This document shows, one piece after another, positions 1-6,600 of a DNA stretch of 14,630 bases. Within the stretch, counting starts at the first letter, position 1, and each line of letters starts with the position of its first letter. The notes beneath the pieces were generated by a model, which was not told the DNA's origin, ran no database searches, and saw only the letters and a program-made list of their open reading frames with translations. Origin of the DNA: an uncultured Lachnospiraceae bacterium (GTDB lineage Bacteria; Bacillota; Clostridia; Lachnospirales; Lachnospiraceae); contig CAKSAI010000052.1 of NCBI GenBank assembly GCA_934434905.1, forward strand, positions 1 to 14,630, written 5' to 3'. The translations under genes were made by a program, and so were the position numbers.

Positions 1-710
1 ATTTGCTTGAGTCTAGGGAAATTCTGAAAGCTTTATATGATAATTATCTCGCTGATATGGAATTATATCAGGCAAGCCAGGAAGCCGTTTTGCGTTCACG
101 CTCCTTGTTTCAAAATATCTATAAAGAACTCAACAAGGAGTCCAAAAACTTCTCGCCGGGACTTATTGAGGGAAAAAGTAAAACAAGAGATTACGCAACC
201 TCTATTCAATGGCTGACAATGGCGCATATCGTCAATCAGTCTTTTCAGTTGAAAGAGCATATTACCATGCCGCTTATGCCGGATAACGAAAGCAATTTCC
301 GCCTGTTTCTCGGCGATATCGGAATGTTCTCATATCAAAGCGGTATTAACGCAGCTTCGTTTGTATCAAGCGAAAGAGAAAATACACTGTCCGGCATTTT
401 CTTTGAAAATTTTGTTGCCAGCGAGCTGATTGCAAAAGAGCATACGCTATTCTATTGGCGTGGAAAAGCGTATGCTGAGCTTGAATTTATTATTGAATCG
501 GATAATAAACTGTATCCGATTGACGTCAAAAAAGGCAGGGGCACCCTTAATTCTCTTGAAAAGTTTTCAAATCATAATAAGTTTGAGTATGCCATTAAGG
601 TTTCTAAGAACAACTACGGTTACAATGACGAGCAAAAGCTGCTCACAATACCGTTTTACTTTGTTCCCTTTGCCGCCAAAGACCTTGCGGACGGAACGAT
701 GACACTATAG
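1..710 (+). CDS. ATP-binding protein of the AAA/DUF4143 family, C-terminal part (partial at 5' end)
   Basis: About 235 residues are visible and the frame runs in from the left edge, so the TTG at position 3 is probably an internal leucine codon rather than a start. The segment resembles the C-terminal half of the AAA_14/DUF4143 proteins, whose N-terminal P-loop ATPase would lie outside the window; no Walker motifs are seen here. The stretch AELEFI, then about ten residues, then LYPIDVKKG has the E...(D/E)xK spacing of the PD-(D/E)XK nuclease-like core often noted in DUF4143 domains. The cellular role of this widespread family is not established; an accessory, toxin-antitoxin-like or DNA-related role has been suggested, but nothing here decides it. 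It converges on the sugar operon with only two bases between the two stop codons. Family call fairly confident; function unknown. Confidence 0.75.
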   Translation, partial: LLESREILKALYDNYLADMELYQASQEAVLRSRSLFQNIYKELNKESKNFSPGLIEGKSKTRDYATSIQWLTMAHIVNQSFQLKEHITMPLMPDNESNFRLFLGDIGMFSYQSGINAASFVSSERENTLSGIFFENFVASELIAKEHTLFYWRGKAYAELEFIIESDNKLYPIDVKKGRGTLNSLEKFSNHNKFEYAIKVSKNNYGYNDEQKLLTIPFYFVPFAAKDLADGTMTL

Positions 711-717
711 TATCATC
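698..717. repeat. 20-bp imperfect palindrome spanning two convergent stop codons
   Basis: GATGACACTATAGTATCATC is an inverted repeat with nine of ten base pairs matched and no loop. It covers the TAG stop of the plus-strand DUF4143 gene and the TGA stop of the minus-strand gene. No run of T follows on either strand, so it is not a classical intrinsic terminator, although a cruciform or hairpin at a convergent junction could help end transcription. Confidence 0.45.
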
Positions 718-2665
718 CGATCTTTCCATGCTGCATCAACACCGGCATAAAAATTCCTCCCTGGACGCTACGATTCCGGAACAGCGAGCTTTCCTCATGT
801 TCCGGAGAATCCACATCATACCAGTCGCCGAAGGGAACGCGGAAGACCGTCTCCCTCATATGACAGGTGATGGTGGCAAAAATCGACTCACGGTACTTTG
901 GATTGTCCTCAAAGCAGGCTACAAACGCCAGCCAGTCGCTCTTGGTGGAGTTGATATCGGAGTACAGCCGCACCCCGTACCGGTGAAGATTCTCTCTGTA
1001 GCAACTGACTTCCCTGGCGTATGTCTCCTTCTTAAACAGACCTGCGCCAAAGAACAGGTCAAAGGCCAGATTGTATTTCAGGCTGTAGGTATCGTCGGTA
1101 TCGTCAAAGGTGGCAGGCAGATGGCGGAATTTCTCTCCGTAGCTTTCCACCAGAGATGCCAGCTCCCTGGCCTGCTTCAGATAACGGGAATGTGCTTCCT
1201 CCACGCCTACTGCCGCGCACATCTGCGCATATGCGTACAGCGCCACGGCCGCCTTGATGGTGAGGTTGATATTGTTTGCTTTTCTGCCGCAGAAATCATC
1301 GGTACAGAGCTGATTTTCCGGATGTTTTCCATGGACAGCCAGATAATCCGCCCACCGCTGCATGATGGGCTCTTCTTTTCCGTCGCGGAGATAAGCCGCG
1401 TAAGTCAGGATCAGGACATTGGCGCTCTCCTCCACCGGCATCTGTCGGTTATGGTCATAATAATCCTTGTTCACCGGATCCGCATACACCTTGGGCAGCG
1501 TGTCGTACCGCGCCCCCTTCACATACTTATTCCCTTCGCTTTTCAGCGCGTAATACTGCCCGTATACCAGTGGATAGATTCCCACGTCATGGGGCGCAAA
1601 GGGATATACCCACACGTCCTTATGGGCAAATTCAAAAATCGGGTATAACATTCCCCGCAGCAACTCCGGGTTATAGCGCAAAAACAGTGGTGCGGACGGA
1701 TACGTGACGTCCAGCGTGGCGATGCACCCGCAGGAGCCGCACTCATAAGACAAAAATAATGTCTTCCCGGTAACATGATCGCGCACCAGCTTATGAGCGC
1801 CGATGGACTGGATCAGGGAAGCATTGCACAAGGTGACATACTCCTCCCCAAAATTTCCCCACTCCTTCCGGTACTCCTCCATGTGCTCCCGGCAGCTTCG
1901 GAAAATTTCTTCCGCATGATCGTAGGATTCCTGCATGGCGTCGCAGATGGTTTTTCCATCCCGGAAATAATATCCCTGAAGGGGGCGGCCAAAATAATTG
2001 ATGGACACCACGTCATCAAACCCAATCATGAAAAACCCATGTTCCGTAAGTGAATTCACCCCACAGGCATATTTGCGTCCCTCCCGCTCTTCTATGCTGC
2101 AGGTCTCGCCGGATATGTACCAATACCCCCAGTCCGGGCCTGTCAGATCCCGGCTGCAGGACAGACTCAGCTGCCGCTCCAATCCCATCACGGCACACTC
2201 AAAGCCGTCAAAGGCAGTCACCATTCCCGTGACCGCTTCCTTCCGTTCCTCATCCAGAACCGTGTCATAGCAGAGCCGTTCCTCCGCCTCAAAACAGATG
2301 GTGGCATGCTCCACCTCTTTCTTCATCACGACATCATATTTCAGATAGCAGACCGGACAGGACAACACCGTGAGATCCTCCGGAAACAGAGGGGACACAA
2401 ATTGTACGGTCAGATCCAAAAGGTCAGAGGTAAAGGCACATTCGGTGACAAATCCCTCCGTTCGGATATAGCACTGGGTAAATGAGCCGTCGCCCTCCCC
2501 CAGAAATACCAGCTTCCTGCCGTCAGCCACGATATAGCCGTTCAGTATTTTTTTATTTCCAACCCAGAATACGGGATTATTCCTGTTGATTTCCTCATCG
2601 TTTGCCCATATGGAAAAAAACGGGTCTTTCACAAACAGCGGGTATGCCGCAAATTCTCTTTTCAT
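713..2665 (-). CDS. Glutaminase A-like protein (DUF5127/DUF4965/DUF1793 family), probable intracellular carbohydrate-active enzyme
   Basis: This 650-residue protein has the three-part layout of the fungal GtaA 'glutaminase' family: an N-terminal beta-rich domain (DUF5127-like, about residues 60-270), DUF4965 (about 275-440, with DVTYPSAPLFL at 319-329, FAPHDVGIYP at 356-365 and MPVEESANVLIL at 409-420) and DUF1793 (about 450-645, with TDDFCGRKANNINLTIKA at 455-472 and TKSDWLAFVACF at 574-585). The C-terminal half is helical and looks like an (alpha/alpha)6 barrel as in many glycosidases. No signal peptide is present, unlike the secreted fungal enzyme, so it should act in the cytoplasm. The start ATG lies one base after the TGA of the GH78-like gene, with AGGAGA inside that gene's last codons, so the two are translationally coupled. 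In this setting a sugar substrate is more likely than glutamine, but that is inference from context. Confidence 0.75.
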   Translation of the reverse strand: MKREFAAYPLFVKDPFFSIWANDEEINRNNPVFWVGNKKILNGYIVADGRKLVFLGEGDGSFTQCYIRTEGFVTECAFTSDLLDLTVQFVSPLFPEDLTVLSCPVCYLKYDVVMKKEVEHATICFEAEERLCYDTVLDEERKEAVTGMVTAFDGFECAVMGLERQLSLSCSRDLTGPDWGYWYISGETCSIEEREGRKYACGVNSLTEHGFFMIGFDDVVSINYFGRPLQGYYFRDGKTICDAMQESYDHAEEIFRSCREHMEEYRKEWGNFGEEYVTLCNASLIQSIGAHKLVRDHVTGKTLFLSYECGSCGCIATLDVTYPSAPLFLRYNPELLRGMLYPIFEFAHKDVWVYPFAPHDVGIYPLVYGQYYALKSEGNKYVKGARYDTLPKVYADPVNKDYYDHNRQMPVEESANVLILTYAAYLRDGKEEPIMQRWADYLAVHGKHPENQLCTDDFCGRKANNINLTIKAAVALYAYAQMCAAVGVEEAHSRYLKQARELASLVESYGEKFRHLPATFDDTDDTYSLKYNLAFDLFFGAGLFKKETYAREVSCYRENLHRYGVRLYSDINSTKSDWLAFVACFEDNPKYRESIFATITCHMRETVFRVPFGDWYDVDSPEHEESSLFRNRSVQGGIFMPVLMQHGKIG

Positions 2666-2666
2666 C

Positions 2667-4589
2667 TCATTCTCCTATTTTCTCGAATTTTTCTTTCAAA
2701 ATGCGTTTATAATACAAAACCGGTACGGCGCTCCAGGCATGGCAGAGGCTTCCCGTGCGGTCAAAGGCTTCCGTCCCCTCCTCAGTCTCCCAGAAGGAGG
2801 TGGCCCCGGCCTCCAGCATGGCCCCGTACCGTGCGCGAATATCCTCCAGCACAAAGTCACCGTTTTCCGGATCCATGGCAAGCAGCGCGTCATAGACAAA
2901 TCCCCGCATGGAAAGTGTCGCCGGAATCAATCCCTGCCCGGTCTTGATCGCCTCAAATGTCCGCGCTTCCCCAAGACCGATCAGCACCGCCATGGCGTTG
3001 CCTAGCTGGCTGAACAGGTCCTTATGTTCGGTGGAGACGCAGTAAAGTCCGGATTCCTCCGCAAAAAAGCTCCTATGGATATCCTTTTTCAACTTTTCCG
3101 TGTCGGACTCCACCTGTACGCCTTTTCGCTCGCACAGATAGCGAAAACGCTCCCAGGCATAGAGAAATCCGCAATTTAAAATCAAGTATTCCTTCCCGCC
3201 CTCATCTCCGGCGCTGTAATAGCTCCATTCGTAAAAATTCCAGAAGGGTTCCTCCCAGGTGGTGATCAGCCCATGCTCGTTGAATCTGTCTAAAAACGCC
3301 TGCATAATTCCAAGTACCGTATCCCACACCTCATCCAGAATGGTCTCGTCCCCGGTTGCTTCTATATATTCCTGCACGGCCACCACATACATCAGAGAGA
3401 AAAAGGGAATCCCGCAGGTCTCTTTCCGTGGACTCACGATTTTCAACAGTCCGTTGCTGTTCCTGTCCTTAGCAATAAATACGAGATTCGCCCGCTGAAA
3501 AGAGGTTTCTTCAAATACCTCGTACCCGCACAGCATTTGATTCCTGCTATCCAGCGCATACAGCGCCTGCTCCCGCCAGGGGCAGTCCTCATAATGCTCA
3601 TGCATGCACAGCCGGAGGGTGCGCACACACGTATCGTATATCTCCTTGTCAAGTCCGATTAACCTGTGCGTTCTTTCCTTCACCGGATAGTTGGCCTCCC
3701 GGATACCGATTGCTTCCACCTCCACCTCTTCTTCGCAGAGGATCTGCAAATAACGGCAGCCCAGACGCACAAAGAACTGTTCAAAGCTGTTTTTCCCCTC
3801 CCTGCAATAGAAATCCAGGGAGAAATCGTAATCACCCACCAGCCGGCGCACCTGGCCGTCCGCCAGATGTTCGCCCCATGCCACCTTCACCTTGCATGCT
3901 TTCCTGCACTTCACCGTAAGGTACAGATATCCCGCCGTTTCAAATCCGATATCATAAATTTTCTTTTCTGAATCGCATAGAACAGCTTCCTTCCACTCAG
4001 AAAGCTCCAGCCGCTCAACCGGACGGGGCAGGATCCTGCATGTCCGTTTCATCGACTTGCAGGGGATTCTGACGCTCTTTTGGGGAGATTTCTCCGCCCG
4101 ATCCGTTGCTTCGTGCCCGCTTGGTCCGCCTTCTGGGGCACTCACCATATCCGAGGCGTAGCCCAGCGCAAAATTAATCTGGCGGGGCGCGTGCTGTCGA
4201 TACCGCCTGTCATAGCAGGCATACACCCTCTCGTCGCTCACCGCAACGGTTCTTCCATCCTCCATCACTTCAAAGAACAGTCCCGGACCATCGTCTATAT
4301 GTGTAAACGTATCAAGACCTTCATAACGCACCGTGATCTTTAATACATTGATCCCGTTTTTAACAAATCCTGTCAGATTGATCCTATCGTAATATTTTTC
4401 AAAGGAATAACCCGGAAACTGGCCAAAGCCCACACGTACGCCGTTCAGATATGCGATATAGTTGGTTTCCGCACATATGTGAAGAATACAGTTTCCCCGC
4501 TTATAGGAAAATTTCGTTTCAAAAGACACATATTCCTCCGGTGCATACTGCACATCCGGCCAGATCCACGCTGCATTTTTCGACTTCAT
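2667..4589 (-). CDS. GH78-type alpha-L-rhamnosidase-like glycoside hydrolase
   Basis: Predicted 640-residue cytoplasmic enzyme that would remove terminal alpha-L-rhamnose (or a related sugar) from oligosaccharides or plant glycosides. Residues 1-110 form a beta-sandwich of the type found before GH78 catalytic domains (YLNGVRVG at 47-54). Another beta region follows at about 215-300, then an (alpha/alpha)6 catalytic part. YEDCPWREQALYALDSRNQ (333-351) matches the family's E-x-P-x-R-E...D acid region, and TSFWETEEGTEAF (597-609) plus SLCHAWSAVP (614-623) match its second catalytic block. Residues 145-200 are a poorly conserved, charged linker. The start at 4589 is chosen because GGAGAG sits five bases upstream; the frame stays open to 4724, but that extension would cross the promoter and the mtaB terminator. 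No signal peptide. First gene of a two-gene operon. Exact sugar specificity cannot be read from sequence. Confidence 0.8.
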   Translation of the reverse strand: MKSKNAAWIWPDVQYAPEEYVSFETKFSYKRGNCILHICAETNYIAYLNGVRVGFGQFPGYSFEKYYDRINLTGFVKNGINVLKITVRYEGLDTFTHIDDGPGLFFEVMEDGRTVAVSDERVYACYDRRYRQHAPRQINFALGYASDMVSAPEGGPSGHEATDRAEKSPQKSVRIPCKSMKRTCRILPRPVERLELSEWKEAVLCDSEKKIYDIGFETAGYLYLTVKCRKACKVKVAWGEHLADGQVRRLVGDYDFSLDFYCREGKNSFEQFFVRLGCRYLQILCEEEVEVEAIGIREANYPVKERTHRLIGLDKEIYDTCVRTLRLCMHEHYEDCPWREQALYALDSRNQMLCGYEVFEETSFQRANLVFIAKDRNSNGLLKIVSPRKETCGIPFFSLMYVVAVQEYIEATGDETILDEVWDTVLGIMQAFLDRFNEHGLITTWEEPFWNFYEWSYYSAGDEGGKEYLILNCGFLYAWERFRYLCERKGVQVESDTEKLKKDIHRSFFAEESGLYCVSTEHKDLFSQLGNAMAVLIGLGEARTFEAIKTGQGLIPATLSMRGFVYDALLAMDPENGDFVLEDIRARYGAMLEAGATSFWETEEGTEAFDRTGSLCHAWSAVPVLYYKRILKEKFEKIGE

Positions 4590-4624
4590 TTGTTCTCTCC
4601 GCTCTAAATTACTCTGATAACATA

Positions 4625-4653
4625 ATGATACGTGAATTTCTCCTGCTTGGTAA
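4625..4653 (-). promoter_or_regulatory. Promoter of the GH78/DUF4965 operon
   Basis: Reading on the minus strand, a -35 box TTACCA (4653-4648), a 17-base spacer and a -10 box TATCAT (4630-4625) form a reasonable sigma-A promoter. It begins directly after the T-tract of the mtaB terminator, about 36 bases ahead of the GH78 start codon. The -10 box matches five of six consensus bases, the -35 box four of six. Confidence 0.5.
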
Positions 4654-4666
4654 CCGAATAGAGTGC

Positions 4667-4718
4667 AAAAAAAAGTGGAAAATCCTGCACTTTTACTTTT
4701 GGTGCAAAATTTTCCACT
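4667..4718 (-). terminator. Intrinsic terminator of mtaB
   Basis: On the minus strand, AGTGGAAAATTTTGCAC (from 4718) pairs with GTGCAGGATTTTCCACT across an 11-base loop: a 17-bp stem with two mismatches, followed directly by a run of T (4674-4667). It lies 44 bases after the mtaB stop and insulates the sugar operon from it. Each arm is itself nearly palindromic around AAAATTTT, so an additional operator role cannot be excluded. Confidence 0.8.
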
Positions 4719-4761
4719 CAACAATTACTCTCTTTGATTCATTTTTCACGTAGGCAAATTT

Positions 4762-6060
4762 CTACTCCATCAACAGCACATGCTCCGGAAGCTCCCCGCA
4801 TACCCTACCGGATATGATCTGATTGGACAGCTCCTCCTCCGAATCCAGCGCCACACGCACATATTCCGGGGTATAGCCCGTGAAATACCGCTTCCCGTCC
4901 ACAAAAACAGGTTCCTCCATAAGAACTTCCACATGTTTTCCATCGTACCAGTGTACGAAAGCCTCGCTCATTCCGGCGGTGTCTGCAAACAGCAAATCGC
5001 TTCTTTTTGCCTTAATCTCCTCCGGCACCTGATCCGTCATAACAGCCGCCCTCGTTCCCTGCCTTCTGGAATACTTAAAAATATGGATTTCAAAAAAGGC
5101 GATTTCCCGCAAAAACTCACGGGTCACTTCAAACTCCTCCTCCGTCTCTCCGGGAAAGCCCACGATCACGTCCGTGGTGATAGCAGGGTGTTCAAAATAC
5201 TTCCGCAAAAGCTTCACCCCCTGCCGGTACTCCTCACAGGTATAACGGCGGTTCATGCGTTTCAACGTGGCGTCGCAGCCGCTCTGCAGAGAAAGATGGA
5301 AGTGTGGGCATACCTTGGGCAGAGCCGCCAGCTCCCTGGCAAACTCCTCCGTGACGATCCCAGGCTCCAGCGATCCCAGCCGGATACGCCGGATCCCCTC
5401 TACCTCATGAACCTTCCGGATCAGGTGCAGGAGATTTTCTCCCTTGTCCACGCCGTAGGAACTTAAGTGGATACCGGTCAGCACCACCTCTTTATATCCG
5501 TTTTCCGAAAGGCACTTTACTTCCTCAAGCACATCGGAAAGCTCACGGCTTCTCACCCGCCCCCTGGCATAGGGGATGATGCAGTAGCTGCAGAACTGAT
5601 TGCAACCATCCTGAACCTTGATAAAAGCCCGTGTATGCTCGGCAGTGCGTGTTACCGACAGATTTTCATATTCGGTAGGCCCATTGATATCAATGATATC
5701 TCCCGAAGCCTCTCTCTGCGCTTCAAAAGCCTCCAGCATGGGAATCAGCTCATGCTTCTTATTGTTCCCGATCAGGATATCGATAGCCGCATCCGCCTTC
5801 ACCTGTTCTTCGGACGTCTGCACGTAGCAGCCTGCCGCCACCACAATGCTGTCCGGATTCAGCTTCTTCGCCCGGTGCAGCATCTGCCTGGATTTGCGGT
5901 CAGCAATATTGGTGACGGAACAGGTGTTGATCACATAGACGTCCGCCTTCTCCGAGAACGGTACGATCTCATATCCATTCTGTTCCAGCAGCTGCTGCAT
6001 GGCCTCCGTCTCATACGCGTTTACCTTGCAGCCAAGATTGTGCAATGCCGCTCGTTTCAT
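4762..6060 (-). CDS. mtaB: tRNA (N6-threonylcarbamoyladenosine(37)-C2)-methylthiotransferase MtaB
   Basis: A radical-SAM methylthiotransferase of 432 residues that converts t6A to ms2t6A at position 37 of ANN-decoding tRNAs. The N-terminal UPF0004 domain carries the cysteines of the auxiliary [4Fe-4S] cluster (C11 in NLGCKVNAYE, C47 in NTCSVT, C78 in AAGCYV). The radical-SAM cluster motif is DGCNQFCSYC (C153, C157, C160), followed by IIPYARGRVRSR. The last 60 residues are a TRAM-like RNA-binding domain. GCKVNAYET at the N terminus separates MtaB from MiaB and RimO. The start at 6060 is supported by AAAGGAAG nine bases upstream; another ATG just before it runs straight into a stop. It is transcribed divergently from the HPr-like gene and ends in its own terminator. 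I could not identify a convincing promoter in the divergent gap. Confidence 0.95.
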   Translation of the reverse strand: MKRAALHNLGCKVNAYETEAMQQLLEQNGYEIVPFSEKADVYVINTCSVTNIADRKSRQMLHRAKKLNPDSIVVAAGCYVQTSEEQVKADAAIDILIGNNKKHELIPMLEAFEAQREASGDIIDINGPTEYENLSVTRTAEHTRAFIKVQDGCNQFCSYCIIPYARGRVRSRELSDVLEEVKCLSENGYKEVVLTGIHLSSYGVDKGENLLHLIRKVHEVEGIRRIRLGSLEPGIVTEEFARELAALPKVCPHFHLSLQSGCDATLKRMNRRYTCEEYRQGVKLLRKYFEHPAITTDVIVGFPGETEEEFEVTREFLREIAFFEIHIFKYSRRQGTRAAVMTDQVPEEIKAKRSDLLFADTAGMSEAFVHWYDGKHVEVLMEEPVFVDGKRYFTGYTPEYVRVALDSEEELSNQIISGRVCGELPEHVLLME

Positions 6061-6135
6061 TTCATTTTTCTTCCTTTCTATATAAACTGCCGAAAAACAT
6101 CCGTTTTTTGTCCCGCGAAATTGGTTATGGTGCCA

Positions 6136-6164
6136 TTGACATTTTTTGTCAAAACCGTTACCAT
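6136..6164 (+). promoter_or_regulatory. Promoter of the HPr-like gene with overlapping inverted repeats
   Basis: A perfect -35 box TTGACA (6136-6141), a 17-base spacer and a -10 box TACCAT (6159-6164). The -35 is one arm of the palindrome TTGACA-N5-TGTCAA (6136-6152). A second, outer pair, TTATGGT (6125-6131) and ACCATAA (6160-6166), encloses it and covers the -10. This arrangement is what an operator for a dimeric regulator would look like, but no regulator can be named. Confidence 0.65.
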
Positions 6165-6168
6165 AAAG

Positions 6169-6195
6169 AAAAATCAGTTCTGTTTACTGATTTTT
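6169..6195 (+). promoter_or_regulatory. Hairpin at the 5' end of the HPr-like mRNA leader
   Basis: AAAAATCAGT and ACTGATTTTT form a perfect 10-bp stem around a 7-base loop, starting near the expected transcription start. It could protect the 5' end of the mRNA or act as a weak attenuator (the right arm ends in five T). It is symmetrical, so it would also form in a minus-strand transcript. Confidence 0.5.
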
Positions 6196-6226
6196 GGACC
6201 AACATCATTCAAAGGAGGTTTTTGCT

Positions 6227-6457
6227 ATGAAGACAGTGCAGATTTCTTTAAACTCAATTGACAAGGTGAAGTCTTTCGTGAACACCATCACTCAGTTTGA
6301 GTACGACTTCGACCTGATTTCCGGAAGATATGTCATTGATGCCAAATCCATCATGGGTATCTTCAGCCTGGATCTGTCCAAGCCCATCGACCTGGCCATT
6401 CATGCTGAGAACGACATGGACGAGATTTTGGAAGCATTGAAGCCATATCTGGTATAG
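6227..6457 (+). CDS. HPr-like (PTS phosphocarrier family) protein lacking the active-site histidine
   Basis: A 76-residue protein with the HPr fold signature around the second phosphorylation site: VIDAKSIMGIFSLDLSKP contains Ser41, equivalent to the HPr kinase target Ser46 in KSIMG. In true HPr the sugar-transport histidine and its arginine lie in GIHARPA; a gapless alignment places SIDKVK there (residues 10-15), so neither His15 nor Arg17 is present. It therefore cannot be expected to pass phosphate from enzyme I to PTS permeases. The pattern (Ser kept, His lost) resembles the Bacillus protein Crh, a catabolite-repression cofactor for CcpA, though it need not be orthologous. The start at 6227 follows AAAGGAGG by eight bases. 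It is a single-gene unit with its own promoter and terminator, between mtaB and thiI. Family call confident; the regulatory role is inference. Confidence 0.85.
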   Translation: MKTVQISLNSIDKVKSFVNTITQFEYDFDLISGRYVIDAKSIMGIFSLDLSKPIDLAIHAENDMDEILEALKPYLV

Positions 6458-6467
6458 GTCAATCGAT

Positions 6468-6530
6468 CTCATAGGCCATGCGCACTATGAGAGGAAACAA
6501 CGGGAAGCATATCCTATGATTCCTGTTGTT
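6468..6530 (+). repeat. Two consecutive hairpins in the 3' region of the HPr-like transcript
   Basis: The first is a perfect 7-bp repeat, CTCATAG (6468-6474) with CTATGAG (6485-6491). The second is a 16-bp stem, AACAACGGGAAGCATA (6496-6511) with TATGATTCCTGTTGTT (6515-6530); 14 positions pair normally, one forms a G-U pair, one is mismatched, and the loop is only TCC. They lie between the HPr-like stop codon and its terminator, so they would be part of that mRNA or of a small RNA processed from it. No known RNA family was recognised. Confidence 0.55.
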
Positions 6531-6548
6531 GTTTACCAAAGAACTCCT

Positions 6549-6577
6549 CCCCCGGCAACCGCCGGGGGTTTCTTTTT
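6549..6577 (+). terminator. Intrinsic terminator of the HPr-like gene
   Basis: A perfect GC-rich stem, CCCCCGGC (6549-6556) with GCCGGGGG (6561-6568) around the loop AACC, followed by TTTCTTTTT on the plus strand. It lies between convergent HPr-like and thiI genes. There is no T-run on the minus-strand side, so termination of the thiI operon here is less clear. Confidence 0.9.
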
Positions 6578-6600
6578 GCTCGCAATATCCCGCCATCGCC

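Noticed and set aside
728..1648. Plus-strand open frame of 306 codons opposite the DUF4965 protein gene
   Set aside because: Antisense shadow of a gene with clear family motifs; no recognisable protein features.
713..2665. Calling the 650-residue protein a true glutaminase
   Set aside because: The name rests on fungal secreted homologues; the absence of a signal peptide and the coupling to a GH78-like gene make a sugar substrate more likely, so only the family was named.
4302..4315. TGTAAACGTATCAA, resembling a catabolite-responsive element (cre)
   Set aside because: The right half does not fit the cre consensus spacing, and the site lies almost 300 bases inside the GH78-like coding region.
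4590..4724. N-terminal extension of the GH78-like protein to an ATG at 4724
   Set aside because: The extension would contain the mtaB terminator and the operon promoter and has no ribosome binding site, whereas the ATG at 4589 has GGAGAG at the right distance.
6169..6195. Reading the leader hairpin of the HPr-like gene as a terminator
   Set aside because: The stem is A/T-rich with a short T-run inside its own arm, and it lies between a strong promoter and a strong ribosome binding site, so a stability or attenuation role fits better.
5467..6261. Plus-strand open frames opposite mtaB (4780-5466 and 5467-6261)
   Set aside because: Mirror frames of mtaB. The second also runs across the divergent promoter and into the HPr-like gene in another frame.
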